Positions 35,846 through 45,694 are shown, numbered from the stretch's first letter. The stretch is DNA of 64,000 nucleotides from JAIOQJ01 sp963718635 (GCA_963718635.1 OY970367.1:3534001-3598000); one strand, 5' to 3'. Notes: a model not told the origin generated them from the sequence alone. Made by a program: numbers and translations.

Positions 35846-36377
35846 CGCTTTAGTGCGCAACGTCTCCCGCGAGGCAGAGCCTCGTAACGAGCTAATCTTT
35901 TTGCCGTTCTCTCTTTGCGGGTATTGCTTTCGTTGTTTCATTCCGAATTCCGAGTTTCTTCCCGCATACCAGCTTAGGCGCGCTCAAAACCGGAAATATT
36001 TTTATGGCGCTCCGACTCTTTCGTCTCCCATTTAGTTTCCAAGTTTTGTTAGATTCTTAACATAATTGGAACGATTTATACTACGCTATTTGGTAGATAG
36101 AAACAGCGAGCATTTGGGAATCGAGGCGACCTTGCGGCCTCGCGGACGACCGAGGAAAGCGGCACTCATCCGTAAGTCGCTATTCGACGTGCCTGACTTC
36201 GGCCCGCAAAGTACGCTGTCCCCTCAAATGATCGATTAGCCACCTGTCAAAATGGTGGTTGCGTCGTGAGGAGTTCTGTCCGTTCCATGGCGCGTTGACC
36301 TCTTAGTAAGGACGGCGGCTCTAAGTACCACTTTTCTCGAAGAAATCATCGCATCGAACGTTAATCCTTGGTGATGT

Positions 36378-39300
36378 TTAATGCGTGGGCCCTAAGTGGC
36401 CTGCCTTGGCGTTCACTCTCGTATTGCAGCCGGTGATGATAACTCCGTTGTCGTGGTCACAGCTGCCCATACCCGTGCCATTGATAGCGATGTGGCCCCT
36501 TGCAGTAGTGAGCACTGCGGCGCCGGCTGTAATTTCAACCCCGGCTTCATGCATTCCAACGCCTCCGCCGGTTCCCGTGATGGCGATGCCCCCATTGGCT
36601 GCTTTTACTTTTGTTCCTCTGCCCGTAATCAAGACCCCATCGTTGTTTTCGCCAGGCCCGTTGCCGCCATGTCCCGTAATCGCAACTTGGCCCTTTCCGT
36701 CGGTTTTGACCACCGCGCCGTCATCAATTTCCACGCCGAACAGGCTTGACCCACTGCCTCCGCCAACACCCGAAAGCTTGATGTTGCCGCCGGCGGCGTT
36801 GAGTACCGCGCCGTTGACATGAATGCCAATGACACGTGAAGCATTGCCCGTGCCGGTCAAGGAAATGTTGCCACCGTGTGTCTTTAGGTGAGACCCGGGT
36901 AAGATGTCGATGGCGCCGCCTTTCTCCTTCAGGTCGCCGTGGATGTTAACCGAGCCGAACGTTACGAGGTCGGCCCCTGTTCCCGTATTGATGTAAACGT
37001 TGCCGACGCCCGTTTTTGCGGCTGCCAGCGAGAAGGATAGGCTGTCATTCACACCCCCTAGTTGGATGTTAAGCGCCGAAACAGGCGCGCGACCGGCGGC
37101 AGTATTGATGGTCAGCGTGCTGCCGCGGTTGCTCAGAGTGAACGAAGCCGACTTTGAGCCGAAGGCGTCGCCAACTAAGGCGAACGTCGCATAGTTGCCG
37201 TTCAAGGTAATCTGCACGGTGTTGTTTGCTGTCGTGGTGACGCTGACGTTGTTCGCCACGCCAGACGGGGAAGTCACCGTGAGCACGCCAGTGCTGGCCG
37301 TGTAATTGACCGTCACACTGGTCAGGCCCGCTCCCGGCGGCGTACCCGCTACGAATTCATTGGGCCCGGCCCCGCTTGGCGGAGTAACGCTCACGCCCTG
37401 GCCGAGCACATAAGCGCCAGATCCGCCCTGTGCCGCCGAATTGCCGATGAATCTATCGTTGGACACATTCAAATTGCCAGTCGAAAGATAAAAGATAGCG
37501 CCGCCGAAACCCGATCCATTCGTGGCGCGGTTGCCGCCGCCTAGGCCGCCCTTGGCAGAGTTATTGGCGAATGTATCGTTATTCAGAGTAAGCTGTCCGC
37601 CGTTGCTAAAGATGCCGCCGCCGAGTCCGGCGCCGCCACCGCCGCCGCCGCCCGGGTGCTCGAGTCCGCCATAACTGCCTCCGGTGCCACCCCCGAAGCC
37701 GCCGACTCCATGTGCGCCAGAGCTGTAGGCGCCGCGTCCGCCGCCGCCACCGCCAAAACCGCCGTTGCCGCCAGTATTGCCCCACGAATTGCCTTTGCCG
37801 CCGCCGCCGCCACCGCCGCCCCAGCCGCCGGCGCCGCCAAGGTTGCTATAGGTCTCACCACCGCCGCCACCGCCACCGCCGCCGCCAAAACCGCCGGGGG
37901 ATCCTTTGCCTGGGCCGGGCCGGAAGGGGCCGCCCGCGCCGCCGTTCTTTCCGCCGCCTTGGCCGCCGACAGTGGGCGTGGCAGTTGCAGGGGGATTCTG
38001 GCTGAGTCCGCCGCCGCCGCCGCCGCCGTCACCGTATCCGGTTGGTCCGCCCGCGCCGCCGATGCCACCGACTGCGACGTTATTGCTAAAGGTGCAACCA
38101 TCGGCTTCGAAATCACCGCCGTCGTTAAAGACTGCCCCGCCGAAACCGCCACCCCCGCCGCCGCCGCCGCTTGTACTTGAGGCGCCTGCGCCGCCCGTGG
38201 CATCTCCGTTCTGGAGGGTAAGATTTTTGAGCGTCAGCGTATTGCCGCTCGCGATGAGGAAAAGTCGGACGGCGTTGCCGCCGTCGATCACCAGGCCTGG
38301 GGCTGTCGACCCATCGATGATGAGGTGCTCGCCGACGCCGCCGTTGATCGCATATGCTGTTGCGCCGTAGACGCTGCTAGCGCTCGCATTAATATCGTTT
38401 GAGTTGAGTTGAATCACGGGACTAGCGGGCAAACCGATAAACGAAATCTTGGCATTGGGCTCATTCAGGCTCAAAGCGTCGCTGATGGCCTGCCCAAGAC
38501 TGCCGGGGCCACTGTAGTTGGTGTTGTTCACGACGACGAGAACGCCCGACAGTTTCAGCGACCCGCCGTTGATCGCGCTGCTGCCGAATTGGGAAAACTG
38601 GATCGTATTGTTAAAGGACGCGGTCGCTGTTGCTCCATCACCCAGAACAAATACGTCCGATCCGCCTTGGTTGGCCTGATTGCCGCCAAATGTACTTCCA
38701 GACGTCGAAAGAGTGCCATTACGGACAAATATAGCGCCGCCCAAGCCTTGGCCTGAGTATAGGCCGCTGCCGCCCGCAGCAGTGTCGTCGACAAAGATAT
38801 CCGCGGTAAGCTGTAAGCTGCCGCCGTTGCTGAAAATTCCGCCGCCCAGACCGGCGCCTCCCCCACCCTGTGAAGGGCCGGCCTGGCCTTGGGTGCCGCG
38901 TGCATTGCCGCCGCCGAATCCGCCTACCCCGCCGGCGCGACCATCGCCGCCGCCGCCGCCGAAGCCGCCTGCGGCGCCATTCCCTCCACCACCGCCCCCG
39001 CCACCGCCGCCGCCGAATCCCCCCGCGCCGCCGCCGCCGCCGAAGCCGCCACTACCTCCGCCGCCGCCGCTGGCAAACCCGCCGGGTTCGCCAGCGCCAT
39101 TAGCGACGTTAACACCACCTCCGTTCACGCCGCCTCCCATGCCGCCGCCCGATGCTTGGCCGTTTTGGCCAATTGCGTTCTGTCCGATCCCCCCACCGCC
39201 GCCCCCTCCGCCGCTGCCGCGAACCCCACCGGTAATTCCGCCCGAGCCGCCCTGGGCCTTATCGTCTTTAAACGTTGTGTTCTCAGCAAGCAATTCGCCG

Positions 39301-39905
39301 CCATCGTTGTACACGGCGCCACCGAGTCCCGCGCCGCCGCCGCCGCCATTGCCGCCAACACCCCCCGCGCCTCCGGCAGCGCCGGCTGCTTTGCCGTTTT
39401 CCAACGTCACGCTGTAAAGAGCCAGTGTGTTGCCGGGCGCTATCACGAAGGGACGAATCGCGTTACCTCCATCGATCACCAAGTTAGAATCGCCGAAAAT
39501 GGAGACCCGGTGATGATTGGGACTGCTGATGTAAAACGCGGTGGGACCATAAGAAGACGCGGCGGGATCGGCGTTGCCGGCGTTTAGTTGGACAACAGAG
39601 CCGGCAACAGGGGAATGCGGCCCAACGACGGCCCCGAATGACGAAGTCGGGCCATCGTACGCGATCGCATCGGCGAGGGCTTGACCGAAGCTGCCCACAC
39701 CGCTCAGTGCGGTGTTCGAATAATAAAAAATTCCGAGACTATCCGCTCCGACTCCTGGCAACGTCGCGCTTGGCGCCGTGCGATCTTCCAAAGTTTCGCA
39801 GATCAACCTTACCCTGCGTCTTGCGGGCAAGCGTGTCGGTTGGCCAACTCCCGACCACCGGCTAAAGAGTTTCTTCAACCAGGAAAATCGCGTTCGATGG
39901 TGCAT
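36378..39905 (-). CDS. Glycine-rich surface protein with LEDR-type motif (probably truncated)
   Basis: I take ATG 39905 (MHHRTRFSWLKKLFSRW) as start: a basic leader, then the planctomycete surface-protein motif LICETLEDRTAPSA. The rest, about 1,130 residues, is built of beta-helix-like units (TSGGGG, NGGDFEADGCTFSNN) alternating with very long Gly/Ala runs resembling PE-PGRS proteins. The C-terminal quarter has IAITGTGGG-type repeats and ends abruptly at 36378 (NAKAGHLGPTH) in mid-repeat, so it may be cut short by a frameshift. Likely exported and exposed at the surface as an adhesin or shell component; no enzymatic domain is seen. It lies 31 nt from a TPR-sulfotransferase on the same strand. 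Confidence 0.75.
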   Translation of the reverse strand: MHHRTRFSWLKKLFSRWSGVGQPTRLPARRRVRLICETLEDRTAPSATLPGVGADSLGIFYYSNTALSGVGSFGQALADAIAYDGPTSSFGAVVGPHSPVAGSVVQLNAGNADPAASSYGPTAFYISSPNHHRVSIFGDSNLVIDGGNAIRPFVIAPGNTLALYSVTLENGKAAGAAGGAGGVGGNGGGGGAGLGGAVYNDGGELLAENTTFKDDKAQGGSGGITGGVRGSGGGGGGGGIGQNAIGQNGQASGGGMGGGVNGGGVNVANGAGEPGGFASGGGGGSGGFGGGGGAGGFGGGGGGGGGGGNGAAGGFGGGGGDGRAGGVGGFGGGNARGTQGQAGPSQGGGGAGLGGGIFSNGGSLQLTADIFVDDTAAGGSGLYSGQGLGGAIFVRNGTLSTSGSTFGGNQANQGGSDVFVLGDGATATASFNNTIQFSQFGSSAINGGSLKLSGVLVVVNNTNYSGPGSLGQAISDALSLNEPNAKISFIGLPASPVIQLNSNDINASASSVYGATAYAINGGVGEHLIIDGSTAPGLVIDGGNAVRLFLIASGNTLTLKNLTLQNGDATGGAGASSTSGGGGGGGGFGGAVFNDGGDFEADGCTFSNNVAVGGIGGAGGPTGYGDGGGGGGGLSQNPPATATPTVGGQGGGKNGGAGGPFRPGPGKGSPGGFGGGGGGGGGGETYSNLGGAGGWGGGGGGGGKGNSWGNTGGNGGFGGGGGGRGAYSSGAHGVGGFGGGTGGSYGGLEHPGGGGGGGAGLGGGIFSNGGQLTLNNDTFANNSAKGGLGGGNRATNGSGFGGAIFYLSTGNLNVSNDRFIGNSAAQGGSGAYVLGQGVSVTPPSGAGPNEFVAGTPPGAGLTSVTVNYTASTGVLTVTSPSGVANNVSVTTTANNTVQITLNGNYATFALVGDAFGSKSASFTLSNRGSTLTINTAAGRAPVSALNIQLGGVNDSLSFSLAAAKTGVGNVYINTGTGADLVTFGSVNIHGDLKEKGGAIDILPGSHLKTHGGNISLTGTGNASRVIGIHVNGAVLNAAGGNIKLSGVGGGSGSSLFGVEIDDGAVVKTDGKGQVAITGHGGNGPGENNDGVLITGRGTKVKAANGGIAITGTGGGVGMHEAGVEITAGAAVLTTARGHIAINGTGMGSCDHDNGVIITGCNTRVNAKAGHLGPTH

Positions 39906-39936
39906 GACAACTCCAGGTGTCTTCCAGAAACAGGGG

Positions 39937-42189
39937 TCAGGATTCAATCTGTTGATTATCCGGCTGAACTCGCGGCAACTTTTCGAACAGATCGCCAAGA
40001 TACGGTTCGTAATTCTTCCATCGCGCCACGGACCGCGTGTAAAGCGGCTCACGCACTTGAGTGACGCTCGCGGTGCGCACTGGCCGCCGCGTCAGGTGAA
40101 AGTCGCGGCAGGCCGGCTCCCATTCCAGATCAACTGCCGCGATGAGGCGCCTGGCTTCATTCTCGAAATCGTCAACGAGCTTTTCGTAAATGACTTCGTG
40201 AACGGTCACCGGCAGCACTGTTTTCCAATGCTGCATCAGTCGGGCATGGTCACGTAAACGTCCGGCAACGTTTTCACGATCGTCCGCCCAGCGAATCGTG
40301 CGGAAATTGGTCATCCAACACGAAAGGGCCACATCGCACGGATGGCGCCGAACGTGTATGAAAGCCGCGCGAGGGAAGAGCAGCGCAAGCAACCCAATAT
40401 GTAAGTAATTGTCGGGCAGCTTGTCGACGATGCGCTCCGGCCGTGGCGAAATGCGGTTCACTAATTCCTGGAGATCATCCCAGTGCCGGGCGGCCAGTTG
40501 TCGGACCGTGCCGCCATCCATCATTTCAAGGCATTCAAGCATTTGGTCGGGGCGTCCCATGACTTGGGGAACCGACTCCAGCGTTTGTCGGCCTAGACGC
40601 AATTCGCCAGCGCCGTGCACACGTGAATGACTGGCCAGCACTTGCTCGACCAGTGTCGTGCCGGATCGCGGCATGCCGAACACAAAGATGGGGCGATGAC
40701 TCTCCTGACCCGATCCCGCTAGGCGACCGAATAGCGATGAACTGAATCCGGCAATGAGATCGTCGACAAATGACGAGTGTGCTGAATGGTCATAGTTTTT
40801 CCCCTCGACCCGCCGGGTATGACGCGCGATCGCATTCGCCTCATCGAGGCAGCTTGCGGCCTCGGCGTGCTCTCCCCGGGCGTCTAATACTTGCGCTAAA
40901 CCAAACAGGGCAGCGCCGCGCATCGGCGAGCCTGGCACTCCTCTGATCGAATTCCGGGAATGCGCCACGGCCTTCTTTAGCGAGTCCAAATCGTCTTCCG
41001 GAAGGCTGCCGCGGAGAAGCGTTGCCAGTCGCGCCGTGGGTCCTGGCGCCTGTGGGTGCAACATTCGCGCGCGGCGGAAGAAACTTTCAGCCTCCGACAT
41101 TTCACCGAGTTCTTCGTGCAAGCCGCCCAAGTTCAATAGAGCATCGCAATAGCGCGGATCCAATTGCAGGGCAACTTGATAACTTGCCGCCGCATCCGCG
41201 TACCGCGCTTCCTGCTGCAATGCCCAGCCGAGATTGTTGTGTCCGCGGGCGGATAGGGGCTGAAGTTCGATAATTCGTCGGCAGCAGGTCAAAGCCGCGG
41301 CGTGATCATCGTCGGCGTCGTACGCATCGGCCACGAATTGCCAGATCGCCGCGTCATTTGGCGCCAGTTGCGTGGCCCGATTGAACGAGGCAAAGGCATC
41401 GGTTCGCTGGCCTTCAAGAAGGAAGGTGACCCCGCGGTTGGCGTGAACTTGAGCGAGCCCCCCCTCTTGGCCTGGACGCTGGCTCGCGAATCGCAGTGCG
41501 CTTTCATAGGCCCCGTGCGCGTCGCCCCAGCGCTCCAGTGCGCGATACACATTCCCTAGATTGTTCCAGGCCGCCAACGATTCGGGCTGCAAGCGAACGG
41601 CTTCAAGGCAATGTGGCAGCGCATCCTCCGCTTGGCGCCGGTCGACGAGCATCTGCCCAAGATTGCTATGCGCGGCCGCCAGGCCAGGATCGACAACTAC
41701 AGCGGAACGATAGGCCGCTAACGCCTCATCGTGCAAGCCAAGCTTCAGCAGCGAGGCGCCCAAATTGTTCCAGGCGAGCGCAAACGAAGGGCGCATCCGA
41801 ATTGCGCCGCGGAACTCGCTTGCCGCTTCCTCGAACTTTCCGAGAGCATGCAGAGCCAACCCAAGGTTGTTTGCCGCGTCGGGAAAGTCCGGCTGTAGCC
41901 GCAATGCCGCCCGACAACTATCGATCGCCCGCTGATACTGATCCAGAGCCCGATAGACCTCGGCGAGGTTGCAGTGAAATGCGGCATTTTCGGGCACCAG
42001 GCGCACCGCCCGCTCCATCAGTTCAGCAGCCTGAGCAAAATAGCCGTTTTGAAAATGGAGAACTCCAAAGAGATGCAACGCATCTGCGTGGTCCGGTTGC
42101 CCGGCAAGCAGAACCTTATACAGTCTTGCCGCATCAGCCGCGCGGCCGGCCCTGTGCATTTGCAAACCTTGGGCTAGGACTGCATCCAT
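39937..42189 (-). CDS. TPR-repeat sulfotransferase
   Basis: ATG 42189 (MDAVLAQGLQ) is preferred over a TTG at 42267. The first 430 or so residues are a chain of TPR repeats (NLGLALHALGKFEEAASEFR; AWNNLGNVYRALERWGDAHG). The C-terminal 250 residues form a sulfotransferase with the PAPS 5'-phosphosulfate loop FGMPRSGTTLVEQVL and the 3'-phosphate loop HVRRHPCDVALSC. It transfers sulfate from PAPS to a protein or glycan. The gene reads 31 nt before the Gly-rich surface protein, so the two are probably coexpressed. TPR-sulfotransferases with similar layout are abundant in planctomycetes; the acceptor is unknown. Confidence 0.9.
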   Translation of the reverse strand: MDAVLAQGLQMHRAGRAADAARLYKVLLAGQPDHADALHLFGVLHFQNGYFAQAAELMERAVRLVPENAAFHCNLAEVYRALDQYQRAIDSCRAALRLQPDFPDAANNLGLALHALGKFEEAASEFRGAIRMRPSFALAWNNLGASLLKLGLHDEALAAYRSAVVVDPGLAAAHSNLGQMLVDRRQAEDALPHCLEAVRLQPESLAAWNNLGNVYRALERWGDAHGAYESALRFASQRPGQEGGLAQVHANRGVTFLLEGQRTDAFASFNRATQLAPNDAAIWQFVADAYDADDDHAAALTCCRRIIELQPLSARGHNNLGWALQQEARYADAAASYQVALQLDPRYCDALLNLGGLHEELGEMSEAESFFRRARMLHPQAPGPTARLATLLRGSLPEDDLDSLKKAVAHSRNSIRGVPGSPMRGAALFGLAQVLDARGEHAEAASCLDEANAIARHTRRVEGKNYDHSAHSSFVDDLIAGFSSSLFGRLAGSGQESHRPIFVFGMPRSGTTLVEQVLASHSRVHGAGELRLGRQTLESVPQVMGRPDQMLECLEMMDGGTVRQLAARHWDDLQELVNRISPRPERIVDKLPDNYLHIGLLALLFPRAAFIHVRRHPCDVALSCWMTNFRTIRWADDRENVAGRLRDHARLMQHWKTVLPVTVHEVIYEKLVDDFENEARRLIAAVDLEWEPACRDFHLTRRPVRTASVTQVREPLYTRSVARWKNYEPYLGDLFEKLPRVQPDNQQIES

Positions 42190-42572
42190 AAGCGATCGCT
42201 CTTCGAATTCACTCGGCCGAACGGGTTGAAAGGCTGGCGGATAGTCATTGGCTAACCTAGCGGTCAAGACGGCCGGCTCAAGTGCAAATTGCTTACGTTT
42301 CTCGGTTTTTTAACGGTTTTAATCAAAGAATTGGTGTCGCCTGAAAAAGATTCGTGTCTGCTGGTAGCCACGACAGCTAAACCTTAGGAGCCACGACAAA
42401 ATCACGCAGGTTGGCTTGTGGAAAAAGAGCTAATTAAAGAGGTCGGGATGGTCGGGAATCATTTGAGTTGACTGCCGACCCCTTTTACTTCTCAAAGTCG
42501 CGCGACCGTTAGGCAGTGGAAAATACCACTCCCTAACGGTCGCGGCTCTGACAAAACTGCAAAATAACAATC
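42190..42572. other. Intergenic region with family-E hairpin
   Basis: About 380 bp upstream of the sulfotransferase. It contains the family-E hairpin near 42500-42550 and otherwise nothing that I can assign. The promoter of the sulfotransferase operon must lie here. Confidence 0.5.
42500..42550. repeat. Dispersed hairpin, family E
   Basis: GCGCGACCGTTAGG at about 42500 pairs with CCTAACGGTCGCGGCTCTG to 42550, with a further GCAGTGG/CCACT inner pairing. Same family as 35203-35263. Confidence 0.85.
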
Positions 42573-42905
42573 TCAAACAACGCTGCCCGTGGTGCTGCCG
42601 ACCGCGGGGGTGCGGCTGCCGGATACATGTTGCCGTTTCAGCGCTAGTTCGTGGTTGCGTTTGGCGTGATGATAGGAGAGGCCGATGAAGGAAATCGCCA
42701 GGCCGATGGCGGCGACGATCATCAGGAAGACGATGATGTAGACCAAAGGTCGATCGAGTTGGTGGAGATAAAAGAGCGGGCTGACGGTACCGTCGGAGTT
42801 GACGGTGACGGGGTTGTGTTGATAGCGTGTGCCGATGCCGATAGCGGTAAGGCCGAGGCCGATGACGGCGCCGGCAACGATGATAGCTCCGCAAAGAGGT
42901 CGCAT
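42573..42905 (-). CDS. Small membrane protein, two helices
   Basis: This 110-residue protein has two hydrophobic helices (GAIIVAGAVIGLGLTAIGIGT and PLVYIIVFLMIVAAIGLAISFIGL) around a short periplasmic or cytoplasmic loop and a polar, possibly cytoplasmic tail. No family is recognised. It starts 48 nt after the 55-residue gene at 42954-43121 and both read toward 42573, so they may form a small operon. Confidence 0.6.
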   Translation of the reverse strand: MRPLCGAIIVAGAVIGLGLTAIGIGTRYQHNPVTVNSDGTVSPLFYLHQLDRPLVYIIVFLMIVAAIGLAISFIGLSYHHAKRNHELALKRQHVSGSRTPAVGSTTGSVV

Positions 42906-42953
42906 GGTATTTTGCCTTTCGATTTTATGAGGTATGGCGGAAGAAAAACGGTT

Positions 42954-43121
42954 TTACATTCCGAACGAGCGGAGCAGGCCGCTGAAGACGAGAATGATGC
43001 CGGCGACGACCATCAGGCAGCCGCTGCCGCAGCCGCAGCCGGGCCAGGCGCCCATGGAGCCTTGTGGGCTCATGTTGCCGAAAAATCCGCCACTGCCAAG
43101 TAAACCACCGTTGTCTGGCAT
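42954..43121 (-). CDS. Cys/Gly-rich 55-residue membrane peptide
   Basis: AAAGGAG lies 7 nt before the ATG (start at 43121), a strong ribosome site. The 55 residues comprise a Gly-rich N-terminus, a GCGCGSGCLM turn with three cysteines and a hydrophobic helix (VVAGIILVFSGLL). It is too short for most gene callers. Similar short membrane peptides are not known to me; the cysteines may be lipidated or metal-bound. Upstream of a two-helix protein on the same strand. Confidence 0.65.
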   Translation of the reverse strand: MPDNGGLLGSGGFFGNMSPQGSMGAWPGCGCGSGCLMVVAGIILVFSGLLRSFGM

Positions 43122-43165
43122 GTTGCCTCTCCTTTAGATGCATTACGAACTGTTAGCGAACCTCG

Positions 43166-43996
43166 TCAATCGTTCGAGCGCACAACGCGCCCTTCATCGA
43201 AAGCCTTCTTCGCCGCCTTCGCTTTCGGCGCCCACTCCCGCATATTGTTGACGCGGTGGGCATCGCTCGGATGGTCGGACAAAATCTCCGGCGGCTTCAA
43301 CCCGTGATTGCCGTTCTGCATTCGTTCCCAAAAATGGACGGCGGCATCGGGGTTGTAGCCCGCGAACGTCATTAGAAAGAGGCCGATGTGGTCGGCCTCG
43401 GCCTCCTGCATCCGGTCGTTGCGCAAGCCGCCTAAGCCGCTCCCGCCGCGAGACTGCTCGCGGGCCACACGTTCGCTTGCGTGATGAGCGAGGGCGTGGG
43501 AGATTTCATGAGCCAACACAGCCGCCAGTTGATCTTCGTTCTCAGCAAAGCGCATGATGCCGGTGAATACAACGATCTTGCCGCCTGGCAGACAGAAGGC
43601 ATTGATCTGTTCGTCGCGGACGACGTTTACTTCCCATTCGAAGCGGTATTGTTTCAGCTTCAAGTTAATTTCTTGTTGTAGCGGTTTAATCTCGGACGCG
43701 TGAACGATTTTCGAACAAATCTTCCGAGCTTTGATAACTTCGGGGCTGCTATCGGGCAAAACACGCGATCGCATCTCATCAAGCGTCTGCCGATAGGCTT
43801 GCCGGCCCGCATCGAGCTCTTCTTCGGGCGTGAGCGCCAATACTTGGGAGCGCTTGCCCGGCCCCTCGCCGCGGTCGCCGTTGCCTCGTGGACCATCGCA
43901 GCTGCAAGCCAGGCCAACGATCATAGCCGGTACAAAGATGATGGCGCGTCGCAAGCGTCGGTGTGACTCAGCAGATAAGATTGGCGATTTCTGCAT
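43166..43996 (-). CDS. M48 family zinc metallopeptidase, lipoprotein
   Basis: The 276-residue protein has a hydrophobic signal with a lipobox-like IVGLAC (Cys at about residue 31), then an M48 peptidase domain: QINAFCLPGGKIVVFTGIM, HEISHALAHH (HExxH zinc site) and the third ligand Glu in EAEADHIGL. Related proteins (LoiP/YggG, BepA-like) degrade misfolded outer-membrane proteins in the periplasm. A near-C-terminal HPSDAHRVN motif is also typical. It probably sits at the membrane, tied by its lipid. Confidence 0.9.
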   Translation of the reverse strand: MQKSPILSAESHRRLRRAIIFVPAMIVGLACSCDGPRGNGDRGEGPGKRSQVLALTPEEELDAGRQAYRQTLDEMRSRVLPDSSPEVIKARKICSKIVHASEIKPLQQEINLKLKQYRFEWEVNVVRDEQINAFCLPGGKIVVFTGIMRFAENEDQLAAVLAHEISHALAHHASERVAREQSRGGSGLGGLRNDRMQEAEADHIGLFLMTFAGYNPDAAVHFWERMQNGNHGLKPPEILSDHPSDAHRVNNMREWAPKAKAAKKAFDEGRVVRSND

Positions 43997-44250
43997 TGGA
44001 AGCGCTCATTAAGTGTCGGTCAAAATACCGATGGCATTTCAAGGCAACTGCCGAGAAGCAAATTAGATGCCGGTTTTTAGCAGTTCAATGGCATGAGCTC
44101 GTGATAGCGTCAGGCGAGGATTCTCGACCTCTCAATGGTTTGCCGCCGAGCGGAGAGTGACACCCAAAGTCGGCCTAAAACAACTCATTTTGCTTAGCTT
44201 AAACGTCGATACGAGTATCGCGGGTTTACCTCTACTCGGAGAATAGCAGC

Positions 44251-44769
44251 ATGTATTCATCCCAGTCCCTCTATTTCGACGATCTAGCCATCGGCCAGGA
44301 ATGGGAATCGGCCGAGCGAATCGTGACGGATGCCGACATCGTCTCGTTCGCCGATCTGACAGGGGATCGTGCGCCGATTCATCTCGATGAAGAGTTCGCC
44401 CGCAAATCGCCATTTCAACAGCGAATCGCGCATGGCTTGCTCGGAATCTCTTTAGCGTGCGGCTTGGCCATTGAAGCGCCCCCAACTCGAATTCAAGCCT
44501 TTATCGGTTTGAAAGAATGGCAGTTTTGCGCGCCGATTTTCATTAACGATAGCATTCGCGTCCGCAGCCGAGTGGCAGATAAAAAGCTTCGCGGCCGGGG
44601 CAAACGTGGAACGGTTGATTGGACTGTTGAAGTCGTCAATCAAAACAATCAGATCGTGCAGCGCGGCTCGATTTCAAGCGTAGTGGAGTGCATGGCGCTC
44701 AAACCAAAGGACATTCTTTCTTTTGTGCCCAAAGCTGAAAGTACGGCGCCGCTCGCGAAAGCGGGTTGA
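44251..44769 (+). CDS. MaoC-like hydratase/dehydratase domain protein
   Basis: This is a 172-residue single hot-dog fold protein of the MaoC group. FADLTGDRAPIHLDEEFA holds the D-x4-H catalytic pair (Asp in GDRAPIH), and IAHGLLGISLACGL follows. These hydrate trans-2-enoyl-CoA or related thioesters. The substrate is unassigned; ATG 44251 is the first Met. No operon partner is apparent. Confidence 0.85.
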   Translation: MYSSQSLYFDDLAIGQEWESAERIVTDADIVSFADLTGDRAPIHLDEEFARKSPFQQRIAHGLLGISLACGLAIEAPPTRIQAFIGLKEWQFCAPIFINDSIRVRSRVADKKLRGRGKRGTVDWTVEVVNQNNQIVQRGSISSVVECMALKPKDILSFVPKAESTAPLAKAG

Positions 44770-44786
44770 GGCGGATGGCTGCAGAT

Positions 44787-45694
44787 TCAAAGCCGTAGCG
44801 CCGCCATCCAGCGGCGCAGCGTCCGCTCTCGCTGATTCGCCCGGGCTTCGGCGTCTTCAATTGATACACGGGCAAATCGGACCCGCCCTCCCGGCCGCAT
44901 CTGAGCCAATCGATCGAGATCGGCGCGAATGATTTGGCCGATTTTGGGATAGCCGCCGATCGTCTGTCCATCGACGCCCAGCACAATTGGCAGGCCATTG
45001 TTGGTAATTTGCACGGCCCCAGGAGCAACTGCTTCGGAAACCATCTCTTTCGGCTGACGGATGACCTCTTTTCCTTCCAAGCGAAGCCCCATGCGATTGC
45101 TGGAAGCCGAAACGACAAATTCCTGTGCATAAAAGGAAGCCGTGTCGAACCAGTGGACCTGAGGACCATCTATCAAATGGAACAGGCCAAACTCCGAAGC
45201 ATTGGTCTCAAACAGGCCATCGATTTCGCAACTATCCAAGGAACGAGCCGTGTGACCCGCTTCGTGGCGCCTCAAGCGATCATCTTTTTTAATGGGTGTC
45301 AGTGCCGTGCAGCTGTCGAGGATTCGAGGACCTTGGAAGCCGCCACGAACGCAAAGATAGGCGGTAGCGCCGCGAGCGGCGCTACCGATCTGCAAGCTTT
45401 GGCCTGCGACATTCGGATGACTTGTCCGGGCGCACATGGCTTGCCGTCAACGCGCATTGAAAAGGGCGCACCGAATAGACAAAGCGAGAGGTCGGCTTCC
45501 GCTTCCAACGAGGGTCCGGAGAGGCAAATTTCCAAGGCAGAAGCGGGGCTGGGATTGCCGACAAGGGCATTGCCGATCAAGAAAGCCGCTCGATCAGCAG
45601 CGCCGCTCAGAGGCAAGCCCAGATGGCGCGTCCGAGGCCGGCCGAGGTCGACCACAAGGCTGTGGGCGCCGGGATGAAGTACGCGCAAGCTCAT
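44787..45694 (-). CDS. pxpC: 5-oxoprolinase subunit C (PxpC/KipA family), frameshifted
   Basis: MSLRVLHPGAHSLVVDLGR opens the gene with the family's start motif (LGVxxxGxxxxVQDLGRxG). The N-terminal half (GLPLSGAADRAAFLIGNALVGN) and the C-terminal half (RGATAYLCVRGGFQ; TIGGYPKIGQI) lie in two frames that join near 45405 with a 1-nt shift. PxpC acts with PxpA and PxpB as the ATP-dependent 5-oxoprolinase that opens 5-oxoproline to glutamate. Its ATG overlaps the pxpA stop (ATGA). No pxpB gene lies in the locus. Confidence 0.8.

Larger units (their letters stand above)
35068..36377. other. Gene-free region between convergent genes, rich in palindromes
   Basis: About 1.3 kb lies between two 3' ends, so promoters for the neighbours are not expected. 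It holds a family-E hairpin (35203-35263), a cluster of five operator-like palindromes (35408-35601), a long self-complementary stretch (35747-35845) and, from 36060 to 36370, unique sequence I cannot assign. No plausible protein or known RNA is seen. Confidence 0.6.

Noticed and set aside
35566..36035. Small readings with an EIFPEG motif on both strands
   Set aside because: The matching motif on opposite strands is produced by the perfect palindrome, not by genes.
36060..36370. RNase P-like RNA
   Set aside because: Only a loose GAGGAAAG match; the conserved core sequence is missing.
36385..39590. Long Pro/His/Arg-rich readings on the + strand over the Gly-rich gene
   Set aside because: They are antisense shadows of GGC-rich repeat codons and have no start sites or domains.
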